Shown piece by piece: positions 31,431-42,891 of a DNA stretch of 64,000 bases. Both the position numbers and the translations under genes were made by a program. Source of the DNA: Delphinus delphis (taxonomy: Eukaryota > Chordata > Mammalia > Artiodactyla > Delphinidae). The notes under the pieces are model-generated. The model was not told the origin of the DNA and made no database searches. It saw nothing but the letters and a program-made list of their open reading frames with translations. How positions within the stretch are numbered: position 1 is the first letter of the stretch; each line of letters starts with the position of its first letter. The stretch lies in NCBI RefSeq assembly GCF_949987515.2, contig NC_082698.1, positions 34,709,964-34,773,963 on the forward strand. The letters run 5' to 3'.

Positions 31431-32925
31431 TCAAGATATGGACTAAATATAAGCTCTATAGGAATTTTAGGAGAGAGACATTATTTTAGACTTTCTCAGG
31501 ACCTTGAAAGATGAGACTTGATATGACTGTGTAATAAGTTACTGGGTAGGAACAATCTAAAAAACAGCTTGGAGTGGGAGGCTGCCAGCATGCCTCCAAG
31601 AAGATGGACACGGCTGGTCGCCTTGGCTCACGGAGAGTCCTTCAAATGGCATCTCTCAGTTAAGCAAGTATAAGCAGACCCCTACTGGCCTGAGAGGAAG
31701 GTGAAATGGGGACTTGTTTTCTTTTGTGGCTTAACAGCAGCTGCTTCCCCCCTTGGTGTGCAGTGCTCTGAAGAAGGTTGGGTCAGTTGGCATCTGAGGC
31801 CCAGGAATCTTCTGGATGGGAAAGGACCAGAGCACCACCTCCTTTTGCAGAGCTTGGAAGTGAGGGGAATCTGATGGGGGTGGCCTGGGGTGGCCAGGAC
31901 CTTTGACTGACTGGTAGCAAATCACTCCAAGGTCTACAGTGCCTGGCTTTGTGATGTGGGCTCAACACAGGCGGCTGTGGAAAGCCACTGGTATCCAGCT
32001 CTGGGGACCTGCAGAGAGGTGTGATTATAGGAGCTATAACCTGCGACCTGGGTTGGGACACACAAATGTTCTAAGATGGTTTAGGGGTGATCCTGCAACT
32101 GCATGAGGGGACAAGAAGCAAAGGCGGAAGTGAACAGATCAGATTTTCTAGTTGTTGTTTCATTTGTACTTAGATAGCTCCTGGGGTTCTTAGACAAGTT
32201 TTAGGAGAGTATAAAGAGGGAACTACAGTTCTAACAGGAACATACAGGACCTCCAGGGGCTTCACTGAACAAAGAAGTGACAACTCTAGGCTAATGAGGT
32301 AGATTACACCAGTTACAGGTTGAGAAGCAAAGAAAGTTTGTCAGGTGGGATGTACCCAATGAGCAAAGATGTGGAGATGGAAACAAGTCTGCTGCTGTGT
32401 GGTGTGTGGTGTGGTGAGAAGTCTTGTCCCAATAGTGGGAAGGGGTGGGTTGCCCAGTGGTCAGATATGAGCCTGTGTGGATAAATGAAGTTAGACGCTG
32501 GTTGGGTTACCAGAGTGGCAGCCCAGGAGTGTACACGTTATTCCCACGAGGCCATGACTTTTGGAGCACTTAGGCTCAAGAAGCCATTCTGATGGTGTCT
32601 TGAAGGATGGATGGGAGGGGCAGATGCTGGGAGGCAGGGAGGCCAGCAGAGGCTTTGGTCCAGGGGAAGGCTCTCTGATGTCTTGTGTCTTCTGCATCAT
32701 GGACGCCCAGCAGAGCATCTGGCACATAGGTATCCAGTAAGATTTGTTGAGTTGAATACAGGAATGCTGTCACACGGTGGGAAGCCGTCTCTAGGTGGCA
32801 GGCAGAGCTCCTGATTTCTGCAGTCAGGAGAGCCAGTTTCCAAGTTCTGGCACTTTGGGTCAGTGGGATGTGGTGCAACTCACTTCACCTTGTTGGAATT
32901 TCAGTTCCTCAGGTCTGATGACCAT
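31431..32925. other. No supported gene; L2-end trace
   Basis: Unique DNA. A purine/GT-rich run 'gtgtggtgtgtggtgtggtg' is at about 32397-32416. An L2-like end ('catctggcacataggtatcc') is near 32717. Frames of 78-100 codons at 32491-32878 overlap each other and are unrecognised. Confidence 0.45.
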
Positions 32926-33460
32926 TCAGCCACTCATTCACCAAGTATTTGCTGAGCGCTAGTCACGTACCACTTGTGTCAAGTCTCAAAGAGGAAAGAC
33001 AGGCACTGTTCCACACCCTTGCGGGCATCGGCTCATTTAATCCTGTGAGGTATCTACTTGTAGGATCCCCAGAAAGGGAACTGAGGCACAGAGGGTAAGT
33101 AACTTGCCCAAGTTTCCACTGTTAGTAAGCGGCAGAGCCAGGACCCAGTCTGTGGGGTTGGAGGTTGAGGTTCATTGAAGGATTCATAGGGATGTGATGT
33201 TTGAAACGTGCTTGAAAGCTGAGTAGGCACTTGAAAGATGGAAAGGGGCAACTAGCAGAGAGAATAGCACACGCAAAAGCACGGGAGCCTGAAAGACCAT
33301 TTGGTTTGCTAGAGAGGAGACTGGTACAGAGACTAGAAAACAGTATGGACCCACAGCATCATGGGCTTTGAATGCTATATGAGGGAATTTGAACTCTATC
33401 CAGGAAAGCTTTCCAGCATTTTCCAAAGTATACAAAGGAGTCTAAGTACTAAGGGACACG
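32926..33460 (-). repeat. MIR followed by L2 fragment
   Basis: MIR (about 32930-33165): 'aactgaggcacagagggtaa', 'gtaacttgcccaagtttcca', 'aagcggcagagccaggaccc'. L2 (about 33180-33440): 'gagaatagcacacgcaaaag', 'catgggctttgaatgctata', 'gaactctatccaggaaagct'. Confidence 0.7.
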
Positions 33461-33468
33461 TAGAAGTG

Positions 33469-33922
33469 TGTGTTAGGATTCTCTAGAGAAAAAGAACTAG
33501 TAGTAAATGTTTGTGTATAAAGAGATTTATTATAAGGAATGGGAGGCTGAGAAGTCTCAAGATCTGCAGTCAGCAAGCTGGAGACCCAAGAGACAGTATA
33601 ATTTCCAGTCTGAGAGCCAGCAGGCTCGAGACGCAAGAAGAGATGATGTTTCAGTCTGAGTCCAAAGGAAGGAAAAGACCCATGTCTCAGCTCAGGAAGC
33701 CAGGCCGGAGGAGCTCACTTTTTACTCTGCCTTTTCATTCTATTCGGGTCTTCAATAGACTGGATGAGCTCACCTACACTGAGCGGGTGGAGGGAGCAGC
33801 TGCCTTACTCAGTCTACCAGCTCACCCAGAAACGCCCTCCCAGACACACCCAGAGTAATGTTTGCCCAAATGTCTGGGCACCCTATGGCCCAGTCAAGTG
33901 ACACAGAGAATGGACCATGACA
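33469..33922 (+). mobile_element. Solo LTR-like repeat, ERVL-class suspected
   Basis: It starts TGTGTTAGGATTCTCTAGAG and ends 'gaatggaccatgaca', so TG...CA ends are present over 454 bases. Internal words 'agatttattataaggaatgg', 'cagcaagctggagacccaag' and 'tgtttgcccaaatgtctggg' belong to a widespread ancient mammalian LTR family. A matching 5-base target duplication was not found. The 115-codon plus-strand frame (33511-33858) lies inside it and is not a viral protein. Confidence 0.65.
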
Positions 33923-34109
33923 GGTGTTGGGTGTAAAAGGGGGTCTGCACTTGGAGTAGATGCTGTGGGCGGCCCACCCCTTCTCCTCTGTCTCCTAACA
34001 GAGCTCCAGTTTTGTTCAGAGATGCCTTCCGGCTCCCCGCAGCCACCTGCTTCAGGGGAGCTGACCCACCACCAGCCTGAGGGGGACTGATCAGATGGAA
34101 AGGCTGTTC

Positions 34110-34385
34110 CTTTTGCCGATGGTTGATTCAGGAGTGGACCTGTGACCTAATTCGGGCCAACGAGACCTGAATGGATGCCAGGGTCCTTGTGGGAAAGTTT
34201 CTGCTCATGAAGAGATGGTCGTTCTTCCTTCTCTGCCCTGTATCAGGCCTAAATGTGACTCCTGGGACAGCCATCTCACGATTGCCTGAGGTGGAAGCTG
34301 ACACTGAGGATGCCAGGGTAGAAGAACAAGAGGAAAAGTCTCCAGAGCCTGCTCCACATTTCTAAACAGCTGCTCTGTGAGGCGT
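34110..34385 (+). repeat. Possible MLT1-like fragment
   Basis: 'gacctaattcgggccaacga' and the following text resemble the middle of old MLT1-type LTRs. The characteristic 3' end is absent. Confidence 0.3.
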
Positions 34386-34929
34386 CAACGTCCTTATTGT
34401 TTACCAGCTTTGAGTCAGCGTTTCTGTGACTTGCAGCGATGTCCTACCTGATACCATCACAAAATAAGACTAGGGATTTAAAGGGAATGAGGTTTTCTTG
34501 ATTCCAGGACTTCTCAATGCAGCAGCATTCAGTATGCAGATGTGCACTGCAACTATCCCAGACTAGCATTTCCCAAACATGTGTGACCAGGCAAAGCTTT
34601 GCAGGGAGGAATCCCATGAGGTTGATGTTCATGGAAACGCAATGGGGCAATGGGGAAACTTGTGAGACCTGAAAGCAGGAAGATGATAACTCAGTAAACC
34701 CCACCCTTTCCTTTTCCAGCTATGTCTCTGGTGACCATGAAATTTAAGGAAACTCAGAAGTAGCTCCCCAGAAAAAAGTTACCAGCCCTGGCTTGCTCTA
34801 ATGATTTCCTCATCTCCCTGCAGTTCTCAAACTCTGTGGGGCTTGTATAATTTGGTACATTCATCTCTGAGCATTGAACAAAGCTTCCCTTCTTATTTTA
34901 GTCACTTGCCAACAACTGTGAATGAAGTT
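34386..34929. other. No gene or repeat recognised
   Basis: Unique-looking DNA between the MLT1-like piece and the microsatellite. Confidence 0.45.
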
Positions 34930-34935
34930 GAAGTT

Positions 34936-34974
34936 GGTTATATATATCTATCTATATCTATATCTATAGCTATG

Positions 34975-35015
<41 letters not shown>
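34936..35015. repeat. Compound microsatellite: TATC/TA
   Basis: TATCTA-type units (34941-34968) grade into GTAT units and then a pure TA run of about 18 units (34980-35014). It is likely length-polymorphic. Confidence 0.95.
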
Positions 35016-35022
<7 letters not shown>

Positions 35023-36590
35023 TTGTACTCAACCAGTCTTTTTCTGGAGTGAATTATTTAAAGTAACCAACTGAATGAATTCCTGCTCCGCGGGTCTCTA
35101 AAATTCAGTTTCACTCAGGCTCTGACCACATTTTTCATTTCTCTGGTTTTCTATTTTTTTAGTTCAATAGCCCCAGGGAAACGGCTTGAGGCCACAAAGG
35201 ACAGTGTTAGAATGTTTTCTCTGCAGTTAGTGACAGGGTAGACGAATGGCATGAAATTGAAGCATCTACTCCATCTCAGATGAGAAAAATTGCTTCTGTG
35301 GCTCTCCTTGATCTATGTTAAATTCATCATGGTTTTCAAACTGAAACCGATTTGGCCCCAAAAAGCAAAAGGAGAAAAGAAAGAGGAACATCTCTGGCAG
35401 ACGTCTGCACTAAATGACCAGACCCTGTAAGGATGTGAACTGTGGAACCCTGGGCAGGACAGCTATCCTCAGTTTCCTTTTCCACACCATGGGGTGCTGG
35501 CCATGAGCTCCCAGGGGATGGCATGACGTCCATGTGAATAAGGGACGTAGCAAACAGCAGAGCCCCCGTGAGGATGAGGTGACGCCGTGTCCCTGCTGTT
35601 TTCTGGCCTCATGGGCTGTGATGAAATCACTGCTGAGAACAACCCGGCTCCAGGGTGCAAGTGTGTCTGTGGCAGGAGATGACTTACCATGAGCTGGGAG
35701 CCATGGGAAGAAACACTTTCTCTGTCACCTCTCTCTTTGTCAGAGGAAAGACCCTGTCCCTACCCAAAAACCCAGGACTCAAAGACCTGCTCTCATGTTG
35801 ATCCAGGGCTGCCCAACTCAGAAGAAGTCCCTTACTTCTCTGTTGATTAAGGTCAAATCAATATGGGAGCTGCTTTAAGAAGCCCAGCTAGGGCCAGGAA
35901 GGCCAGACAGGTGGGCTTTTATTGTGGGGCAAGGATTGCTTTCTTCTAATGAGGTAATTATCGGTCACAGGACAAGGAGGAAGCGTGATCACCAGTCAAC
36001 ACAGTGAAATTAAAAATTAACATGCTGCTGTTTGCTGAACTGTAATCTTTGAATTAGTCAATAGCCAGGGGCTGTGCCAGTTGCTTGATTTGAAGGTGGC
36101 CACGGATTCCGCTCACAGACCAGGCCAGGTAAACAGTTACGGCTGAGGCCAATTGAGTAAGACCGGGAGTAAGTGCTTCTGGGAGGGGGATCCTCACAAA
36201 GTGCCTGGGGACTTCTTGCAGGGAGCTGGCATGTGTGGGGCTGGGTATGGGGGGTATGAGAGGACCCAGAGCCCCTGGCTTTCCTGATGGCATTTATTCC
36301 AGCCGTCCCTTTCCAAGGAAGGCCAAGGTTACAGGCAACACCTTTCCCTTTTTCTCTGCTCTTGTCTGCCCTCTTCTCACTTCCCAGCCCAATATGGCAG
36401 CCAGTCGGAGGGAGGTGTGTGGGCAGCAGGCAGGGAGGGAGGCTGGCCAGTGCTGGTGGGAGATTGAGGGGTAACTGTCCCCAACCTGGGGATGACTCGC
36501 TCCCACTCCCTTCTTCATTATGGGGGTGAAAATATCTGTGAAGAAGGGGGTGATGGTGGAAAATTTAGTTACAGTTTAGTATTTTAAATA
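35016..36590. other. No supported gene; unique DNA
   Basis: Moderate composition, no recognised repeat. Frames near 36054-36529 overlap on both strands and give no recognisable protein. This is one of the longer repeat-free stretches and could hold conserved non-coding sequence. Confidence 0.4.
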
Positions 36591-36660
36591 TATCTCTGAG
36601 CACAGTTCCTGGAACATAGTAAGTAATCAATAAATGTTGGGTGAATGAAGGAAAGAATGA
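36591..36660 (+). repeat. L2 LINE terminus
   Basis: 'gttcctggaacatagtaagt' then AATCAATAAATGTTGGGTGA and a GAAT-rich tail mark the L2 end. Confidence 0.7.
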
Positions 36661-36820
36661 ATGTGTGGACTAGGGCCACGGAAGACTGGGACTCAGGCAC
36701 TGGAATTGTAATCTACATTCAACCATTTATAGATAGTTGTCTATACCTATGTCTGCCCATCGCTATCCCTGCTCTCTTGCTCTTGCTTACTTGGTTCACT
36801 CTCTCTCTAGGTGTACAGAA

Positions 36821-37014
36821 CAGTAGTTCTCAGCTAGGGGTGATTTTGTCTCCTCCTTCCCATATTTGGCAATGTCTGGCAATATTATTTGGTCGTCACA
36901 ACTGAGGGGATGCTACTGGCATCTTCTGGGTAGAGGACAGATACGCTGCTGATCACCCTGCAACAAAGAATTATTTGGCCCCACATGCCAATAAGGCAAG
37001 GTTGAAAAGCCCTA
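36821..37014 (+). mobile_element. MER20 hAT-Charlie element, near full length
   Basis: It begins CAGTAGTTCTCAGCTAGGGG and ends 'ggttgaaaagccct(a)', an imperfect terminal inverted repeat pair. Internal words are 'tttggcaatgtctggcaata', 'gatgctactggcatcttctg' and 'caacaaagaattatttggcc'. Flanks GTACAGAA (36813-36820) and GTATAAAA (37015-37022) match at 6 of 8 bases, as expected for an old 8-base hAT duplication. Confidence 0.85.
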
Positions 37015-37184
37015 GTATAAAAGAATGTTTGCTGCCACACTGTTAGTAATGGTTACTGGTGCGGAAGGAGGATGGACTTGTGTTTGGGAAAACGTTCTGC
37101 TTACTAAGTTTAATCATTGGTGTGCTGTTGGGACTTTATAACAACATGAGTGCTATCACATTTGAAATCAGAATCAATTAGTAA

Positions 37185-37320
37185 GACATGGAAATATTTA
37201 CTGTACACTTAGTATATCTCAGGAATTGTCTAGACCCTGGGGATAATAGAGTTGACTAAGTAGCAGATGCTGCCCTTAATGGGCCCACAGTTCAACAGGG
37301 ATGATCAAAAAGTACCTTTT
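37185..37320 (-). repeat. L2 fragment
   Basis: The run 'tactgtacacttagtatatc', 'ccctggggataatagagttg' and 'taatgggcccacagttcaac' matches L2 reverse complement. Confidence 0.65.
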
Positions 37321-38255
37321 AGCAAGGTAGAAAGCGCTCACAGCTTGCTGAAAATGACGTCTTTTTTTTTTTTTGAAAATTAAGAAGAAAAAGTACTTGG
37401 GGTCACCAGGTGTAATTACTGTGCAGCACGGGCCTCCAAAGCACCTCGAGGGTACTTCCTGCCTGAGGAGGAAGGTGGTGAGGCTTTGCCCAGGCCTGGA
37501 ATCCCTAGTCTGGTTCTGGCCTCCAGCGCAGCCTCTCTGATCAGGTTCAGACTCTGCCTCCTGGTATCACCAACTCCCTCCCAGTGCCTCTCAGCCCTGA
37601 GGGTGTAGGGAGCAGAGTCCCAGGGGAGTACTGATGTGTGAGGGAGCTCCCGGCACAGAGGGAGTGGCAGGATTCTCTGACCAAGCCCAGTGTTTGTGCT
37701 GGAAGGGGCTGAGGAACATCAGTGCTAAGAGCTCCTCTCCTAAGCACCTCAGGGTGCCAGTGTGAGGGTTACGCAGAGACGGAGTGACTGTGTGCTCAAG
37801 CGTGCACGAGGGACTCGCATCTCCCGGGCAGAAGACCTGGTCTCTGCGTCTATTCCCTGTGCTTAACTCTGTAGCTCTGCCATTTCTGCCTTCACTTGGG
37901 CTTCTCCAATCTGTCCATTTTCTTAGCTCTGGCAGAATTCTCCTCCCTCGAGCCTCCAAACCCAGACCTCCGTTCCTGGGGCAGTGGGGGCGGAAGGCCA
38001 GGCTGGGCAGGTCTCCTAGTCATTCTCCTTGTCTCCAGTTTCCTCTGTGCACCTCAGCTGGACCCCGGCCACACCACTGCCCAAGAGCCTGCATCAGCTG
38101 CTGATGGCTGGCGGCCCTCATCAGCCTCAAACTCTCTGCACTGCTCTGTTTTCAAGATCCCCTCCCCCTTCCCAGCCGCCGGGTTTCCTGCTTTTCTCCC
38201 ACCAAAGCCACTGGGCTCCCTGGTGAGCCCCCAATAGATTGACTTCATCGCTGTG
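37321..38255. other. GC-moderate unique DNA with overlapping open frames
   Basis: Frames of 122 codons (minus, 37591-37959), 106 (plus, 37784-38104) and 113 (plus, 37896-38237) overlap. None resembles a known protein, and their mutual overlap argues for chance. Confidence 0.45.
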
Positions 38256-38525
38256 CTGTGCCTCGCTTTGCTGCAGTTCTTACGCCTCCTATGTTAGTCT
38301 AAAGCCCACTCTTCTCTCAAGACCTATTCACGCTCTGGAAACCTCAGAGAGCCTCCCTGGTCACTTCAGCCCACAATGACAACCCCATTCCCCAAATCCT
38401 ACTGCATATATGGTTCAGAACACCCACAAGTCTGCTTCTCATTGTTCCTGTCCCCAGCTACATGCAGGCTACTTTAGGGCATACACCATGCCTTTTACTT
38501 TCTTCTCTCTCTGTCCCAACCCAAG
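38256..38525 (+). repeat. Possible L2 3' fragment
   Basis: 'ctcaagacctattcacgctc', 'gagagcctccctggtcactt' and 'tttagggcatacaccatgcc' follow L2 3' order, diverged. Confidence 0.5.
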
Positions 38526-38837
38526 ACTGGGATCATTGATTGATTGAAATGGGAGAACGATGGCAAGAGGTCAGAGGAGTCAGAGTGCTTAGATAGCCCA
38601 GACTCTTCCACCAAGGTCTTCTTTAGCCATGGCTATGTTCACATGTCTGGGGATCCTAGGTGTCAAACACTGTGGCAAGCAGTTGGGTGTTCAGTTGTTT
38701 AGAGCCATTTCTACCTTCTCCTCCTCACATGGACATAGCCCAGAGGGATATACAGAGACAGAAAACACCAGAGTGAAAACAGACTTGGGAGTTATTTCCC
38801 CTGCTCATTCTGTGGTGAGAGAATCGACCACTGATCT

Positions 38838-39455
38838 TGCTGCCGACCCAGGTTCTTTTTACCCCACGCGCAGCAGGCCAAAACCCTGAGACACAGAGGT
38901 TGGCAGCAAAAAGAGGGGTTATTCGCAAGGCAGCCAGAGGAGACGACAGGAGAAAAAAAAAATCTCAAATCCGCCTCCAGGAAGGCAAGGGGCTAGGGTA
39001 CTTACAGGATAACGAATAAAGCAGCAGGGCGCTCTGAGGCTTGGGGAAAGCTGATTGGAAAAAGTTGTGGTAATCATTCTGCGTAGGCGTAGCTAGGCGC
39101 CAGCTTTCACGTTCAGAAGGTCACCTAGCGGACACTCGTGCATGCCCAGTTGGAGAGTCGGTGGTCCCTTCCAGTCTTAACCAGCTCAGTTCCAACTAGA
39201 CACAGCTGATCCCAAGTTCCTGGAAAATAGCTCAGGCAAACATCTTATTGTTTAGGCTACGTCCAGCTTGGAGGACATGCAAGTATTAAAACAACCTTGA
39301 TTAGTGAAGGCAGGTGAAATGGATTTGACTAATCATTACACGGGGTTTCAGACTGAACCACTGCATCCAATTACAGTGACCGGGAGCTCCCTGGATCTTA
39401 AGACCATCCGCTGAATCTCCAATATTTCCGACCGTGGGGACATCCACCCTTATTC
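38838..39455. mobile_element. Possible ERV LTR (cetartiodactyl type), diverged
   Basis: The words 'caggccaaaaccctgagaca', 'aggttggcagcaaaaagagg' and 'ggataacgaataaagcagca' recall cetartiodactyl ERV LTR sequence. I cannot set ends or a target duplication. It carries no viral coding sequence. Confidence 0.35.
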
Positions 39456-39889
39456 AGAGTGCAAAGCTGCCTGCGATGGGGCAATGTGCTGGTCGTCCTG
39501 TCCCTGGCATTTGGAATTTTCCCCTATACATCCTCTCCATGATGTTGTGGCTTCTCTGACAGAATACGAGGTCAAAGAGGAGCGTGGATTTGAATGAGAT
39601 TATCAGTAAGGTTCCTTACAATTTAGATTTCTGTTCCAGTTATGATACACATCTTTATTACCTTTGTAATGAGTCAGGAAACTCTGGTTGCAAGTGACAA
39701 AAACCCTACAGATGTTTTCTGGTGTCCATGGCATTCCATTAAGTGTTGGAATGATTAATTGATACTGTCAGTGAAGTATCAATATGTCCGGTGGAGTTTT
39801 GACATTCCCCACAGCCATTCCACTCATCTTCTCCACTGACAAAGCCCCAGTGTGACCAGCCCCAGGGGATAAATCTAAGATCCTGGAGG
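39456..39889. other. No gene or repeat recognised
   Basis: Unique-looking DNA between two LTR-like blocks. Confidence 0.4.
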
Positions 39890-40425
39890 GTATCTGTGTT
39901 GGGGGTCCCAAGACCACCCCCATTTCCTGTGATTTGCTAGGAGGACTCCCAGGACTTAGTGCAGAGTTGTACTCACGACTGAAGTTTATTACAGGGAGAG
40001 GATACAAAGCCAGATCACAAAGGGAAAAGGTACCTGGAGTAAAGTCCAGAGGAACCCAGGCGCTAGCCTCCAAGATCTCCTCCCAGTGGGGTCACATAGG
40101 ACACGCTTAATTCATCCAGCGAGTTATGACAATACATGTGAAATGTTGTCTACCAGTGAGGCTCATTAGAGACTCAGTGCCCAGGTTTGTACAGGAGACT
40201 GGTCATATAGGCACTCTTTGCCTAGCAGGTACCAATATTCCAGACTCCCAGAAGGAAAGCAGGTGTTCAACATAAACCATAGTATTTTCACACACAGTTT
40301 TGGCACAGTGAGGGGAGGTCTCCATGGGGAGGCCCTGAAGCAGAGAGAAAAGAAAGATTCCTCTTGTGCCACTAGGTCTTGGACAGACCGTAGCTGGTTA
40401 TGGGCTTTGTCCAGAGACAAGGACT
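39890..40425. mobile_element. Ancient LTR (ERV class), probably antisense
   Basis: The run 'tcctgtgatttgctaggagg', 'gaagtttattacagggagag', 'aaatgttgtctaccagtgag', 'ccagactcccagaaggaaag' is the word order of a common old mammalian LTR. Subfamily and ends are not decided. Confidence 0.6.
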
Positions 40426-40609
40426 CTCAGGTGGGAATCAAGTGAAAGAAAGTAGGTACCTCTGTGTGGTCTCTGGCTTGTTACTAGGAGAGATGGTCAG
40501 TTTAGTGAGGGATGCCTGGGGTACGTTCTTCTAGTCAGGATTCATTTGATCCTACTGACGTGGGGCCTTCTGAGGATACCGTGTGGCCCAAGATTATTGG
40601 CTAAGGTAT

Positions 40610-41860
40610 GAGTGAGTCAGAGTAGCCACAAACCCAACTCAGATTAACTTGAGCAAAAAAGAGGACTTTATTAGCTTATGTAACTGGAGGGTCCAGAGCT
40701 GCAAGTGGCTTCAGCTGGATCAAGGGGCTCCTGAGGGTTTTCTTTCTCCATCTCCCTGTTCATCTAGTTTCTGTGAAACTTCATTCCTCCAACTGGTTCT
40801 CTCTACATGACTGTCCAGGAAGCTGCTGGCACTCCTGCCAAAAGTGAATCCAATGATGAGGAGATAATCAGACAAACCTAAATTCAGGAACATTCTACAA
40901 AGCAACTAGCCTATATTAAAAAAAATCCAACGTCATGAAAGACAAAGAAAGGCTAAGGAGCTCTTCAAACTAAATGAGACTAAGGAGTCTCACTTTCATG
41001 TATGAAAATTAAATGCAATGCACCAACCTGGATCCTGGATGGGATCTTGGAAAAAATTGTTATCAAGAAATGTACTGTATATTAAGCAGTAGTATTGTTT
41101 CAATGTTAAATGTTCTGAATTTGATCTTTGTATTGTGATTATATAAAAGAATATCCTTGTTCTTAAGAGATAAATGCAAAGTATTTAGGGATAAAGGAGC
41201 ACGACGTCTGCAACTTACTCTCAAATACTGTAATAATTACAGCAATAACAACAATATAATATCAGAATAGACTAGACTAGACTAGAATAGGATATGCAGG
41301 GAAGGGGAAGAGAGAAAGAGAATGATAAAGCAATTTTGGCAAAATGTTAATCTAGGTGAAGGACAAATTAAGTTCATTGTACTATTCTTGCTACTTTTCT
41401 GGAAGTTTGAATTTTTTGAAAATTTAAATTTCAAAATTAAAAAAAAATGTTGTTATGGCAGACCTCTATCTATCAAAGTCCATGTATCAATCTCATAAAA
41501 GAGTCTAACTGATTATTAGCCTGTGTCACATACTCATTTCATGAGGGTCAGACACTGTGACTGACAGCCACGCCAGGGACCTTATGAAATGGGAAGAATT
41601 CCCCAAAGAATCCAAAGGAAAGAGCATGGGAAGGAATGCCGGATGCACAAAAATGAAAACCATCATATCCATCACAGCTCTCTCTCAGTCTTCTCTCTTC
41701 TCACAGCTCCCAGTCTCCCAGATCCTCTTTTGTTGGTCTCCTGAGGTCCACATGTGCACATGGCACCATCTTTCCAGACCATCCCGCCCGTCAAAATGGC
41801 AGATTCCTCTCAACAAAAAGGTCCACACTTAGGGCTTTTGGGGATTCCTCTCTCCTCTCA
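40610..41860. repeat. Ancient repeat split by an L1
   Basis: The left part (about 40640-40860) has 'aacttgagcaaaaaagagga' and 'ctttattagcttatgtaact'. The right part (about 41500-41860) has 'ggaccttatgaaatgggaag' and 'cacatgtgcacatggcacca'. Both belong to one old interspersed repeat that I cannot name. The L1 at 40881-41455 lies between. Confidence 0.5.
40881..41455 (+). mobile_element. Old L1 3' end
   Basis: The run 'acattctacaaagcaactag', 'catgaaagacaaagaaaggc', 'tgcaatgcaccaacctggat', 'gtctgcaacttactctcaaa', 'attgtactattcttgctact' is a known L1M-type 3' region ending in an A-rich tail at about 41439-41449. It includes a short (GACTA)n run at 41266-41285. Confidence 0.75.
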
Positions 41861-42420
41861 TCACATCCATCTGGATCCCATTCCTCTTGGTGCTGCTTTT
41901 TCTTAGTTCGACGATAAAGGAGTCTGTGTTCATGTAAAAGGGTTACCAAGGATTAGCTGTGTGCTCTTACTCTCAGCTTACAGATTCACATTTTTGACTG
42001 GGCCTTACTTGATCCAGGCAGGAGAAGCCAATGGCAGGAGTTTCAAGCACAGAAGCAGTCCAGGGAAGATAAGTAATTTGGGGCAGGTGGGCCTCTGGCT
42101 TCTTTTGCACCCCACTGCGTGGGTGGCTTCTGCCTTCATCTCAGGCTAGGATTTCCGACAGGGGACTGACTGCTGTCCCTCGCAGTTGGAGGAAGCCAGG
42201 GTAGCCAAATGGAGCCAGGCCAACATCACTTCATCTCCCAACAGGCAATTCTGACAGTTGATTTGTTGCCAAGCAGGAAAGCCGAATTAGCAAAGAGGTT
42301 GCTGGAACTCCATCAGTGCAGTCTTGGCATGGACAGCTCTGCATTCAGCCTTCTTGAGAACAAGGCAGAATTTAGGGAACCCATCTGCTGAGGGTGAAAC
42401 TAGTAAGAAGAAATGAAGAG
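41861..42420. other. No gene or repeat recognised
   Basis: Unique-looking DNA with 60-codon frames only. Confidence 0.45.
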
Positions 42421-42475
42421 AATTCATTCATTCATTTATCATGTATTTATTCACTCACTTATTCATTTATGAAAG
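42421..42475 (-). repeat. L2 end / (ATTC)n simple repeat
   Basis: Repeated 'attcattcattcattt' then 'atttattcactcacttattc' is the degenerate tail of an L2 or a simple repeat. Confidence 0.6.
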
Positions 42476-42599
42476 GCTGAGTAGCATAGTGGTAAATGTA
42501 GCCCCACATGAACCTTCTTACATGTTGTGCTCTGTTCTGCATGACTCCAGGGGGCGCTGTTCACAAGGATCATATATGGCAACGCTAGGTTAGGGGCAG

Positions 42600-42790
42600 T
42601 TGCGTTGGATTGCATCTCCTGGTTTCAAATCTGGCTACATCACCTCCAGCTGTGTGATCTTGGGTAGATTCTTCCCATCTCTGTGACTTAGTGACCTCAT
42701 GTAAACTAAGGATACCATCTGCCTCAAGGGGTGTTGTGAGGATAAAATGCGTGAATACATTTTTAGTACTCTGAACAGTTTAGACAGCCT
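42600..42790 (+). repeat. MIR SINE
   Basis: The run 'tggtttcaaatctggctaca', 'ctgtgtgatcttgggtagat' and 'gtgttgtgaggataaaatgc' is a good MIR match. Confidence 0.8.
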
Positions 42791-42856
42791 CGTAATGATC
42801 TGTTCCTGAAGGGTTGGTAGAATTCTCTTGGAAAGTTGTCTGGGTCTGGGGCTTTT

Positions 42857-42858
<2 letters not shown>

Positions 42859-42890
<32 letters not shown>
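42859..42890. repeat. (GT)n microsatellite
   Basis: About 15 perfect GT units. Antisense it creates the TH-repeat seen in a spurious minus-strand frame at 42635-43066. Confidence 0.97.

Positions 42891-42891
<1 letters not shown>

Noticed and set aside
34936..35015. CRISPR-like repeat array
   Set aside because: It is a simple TATC/TA microsatellite with no spacers, in a mammalian genome.
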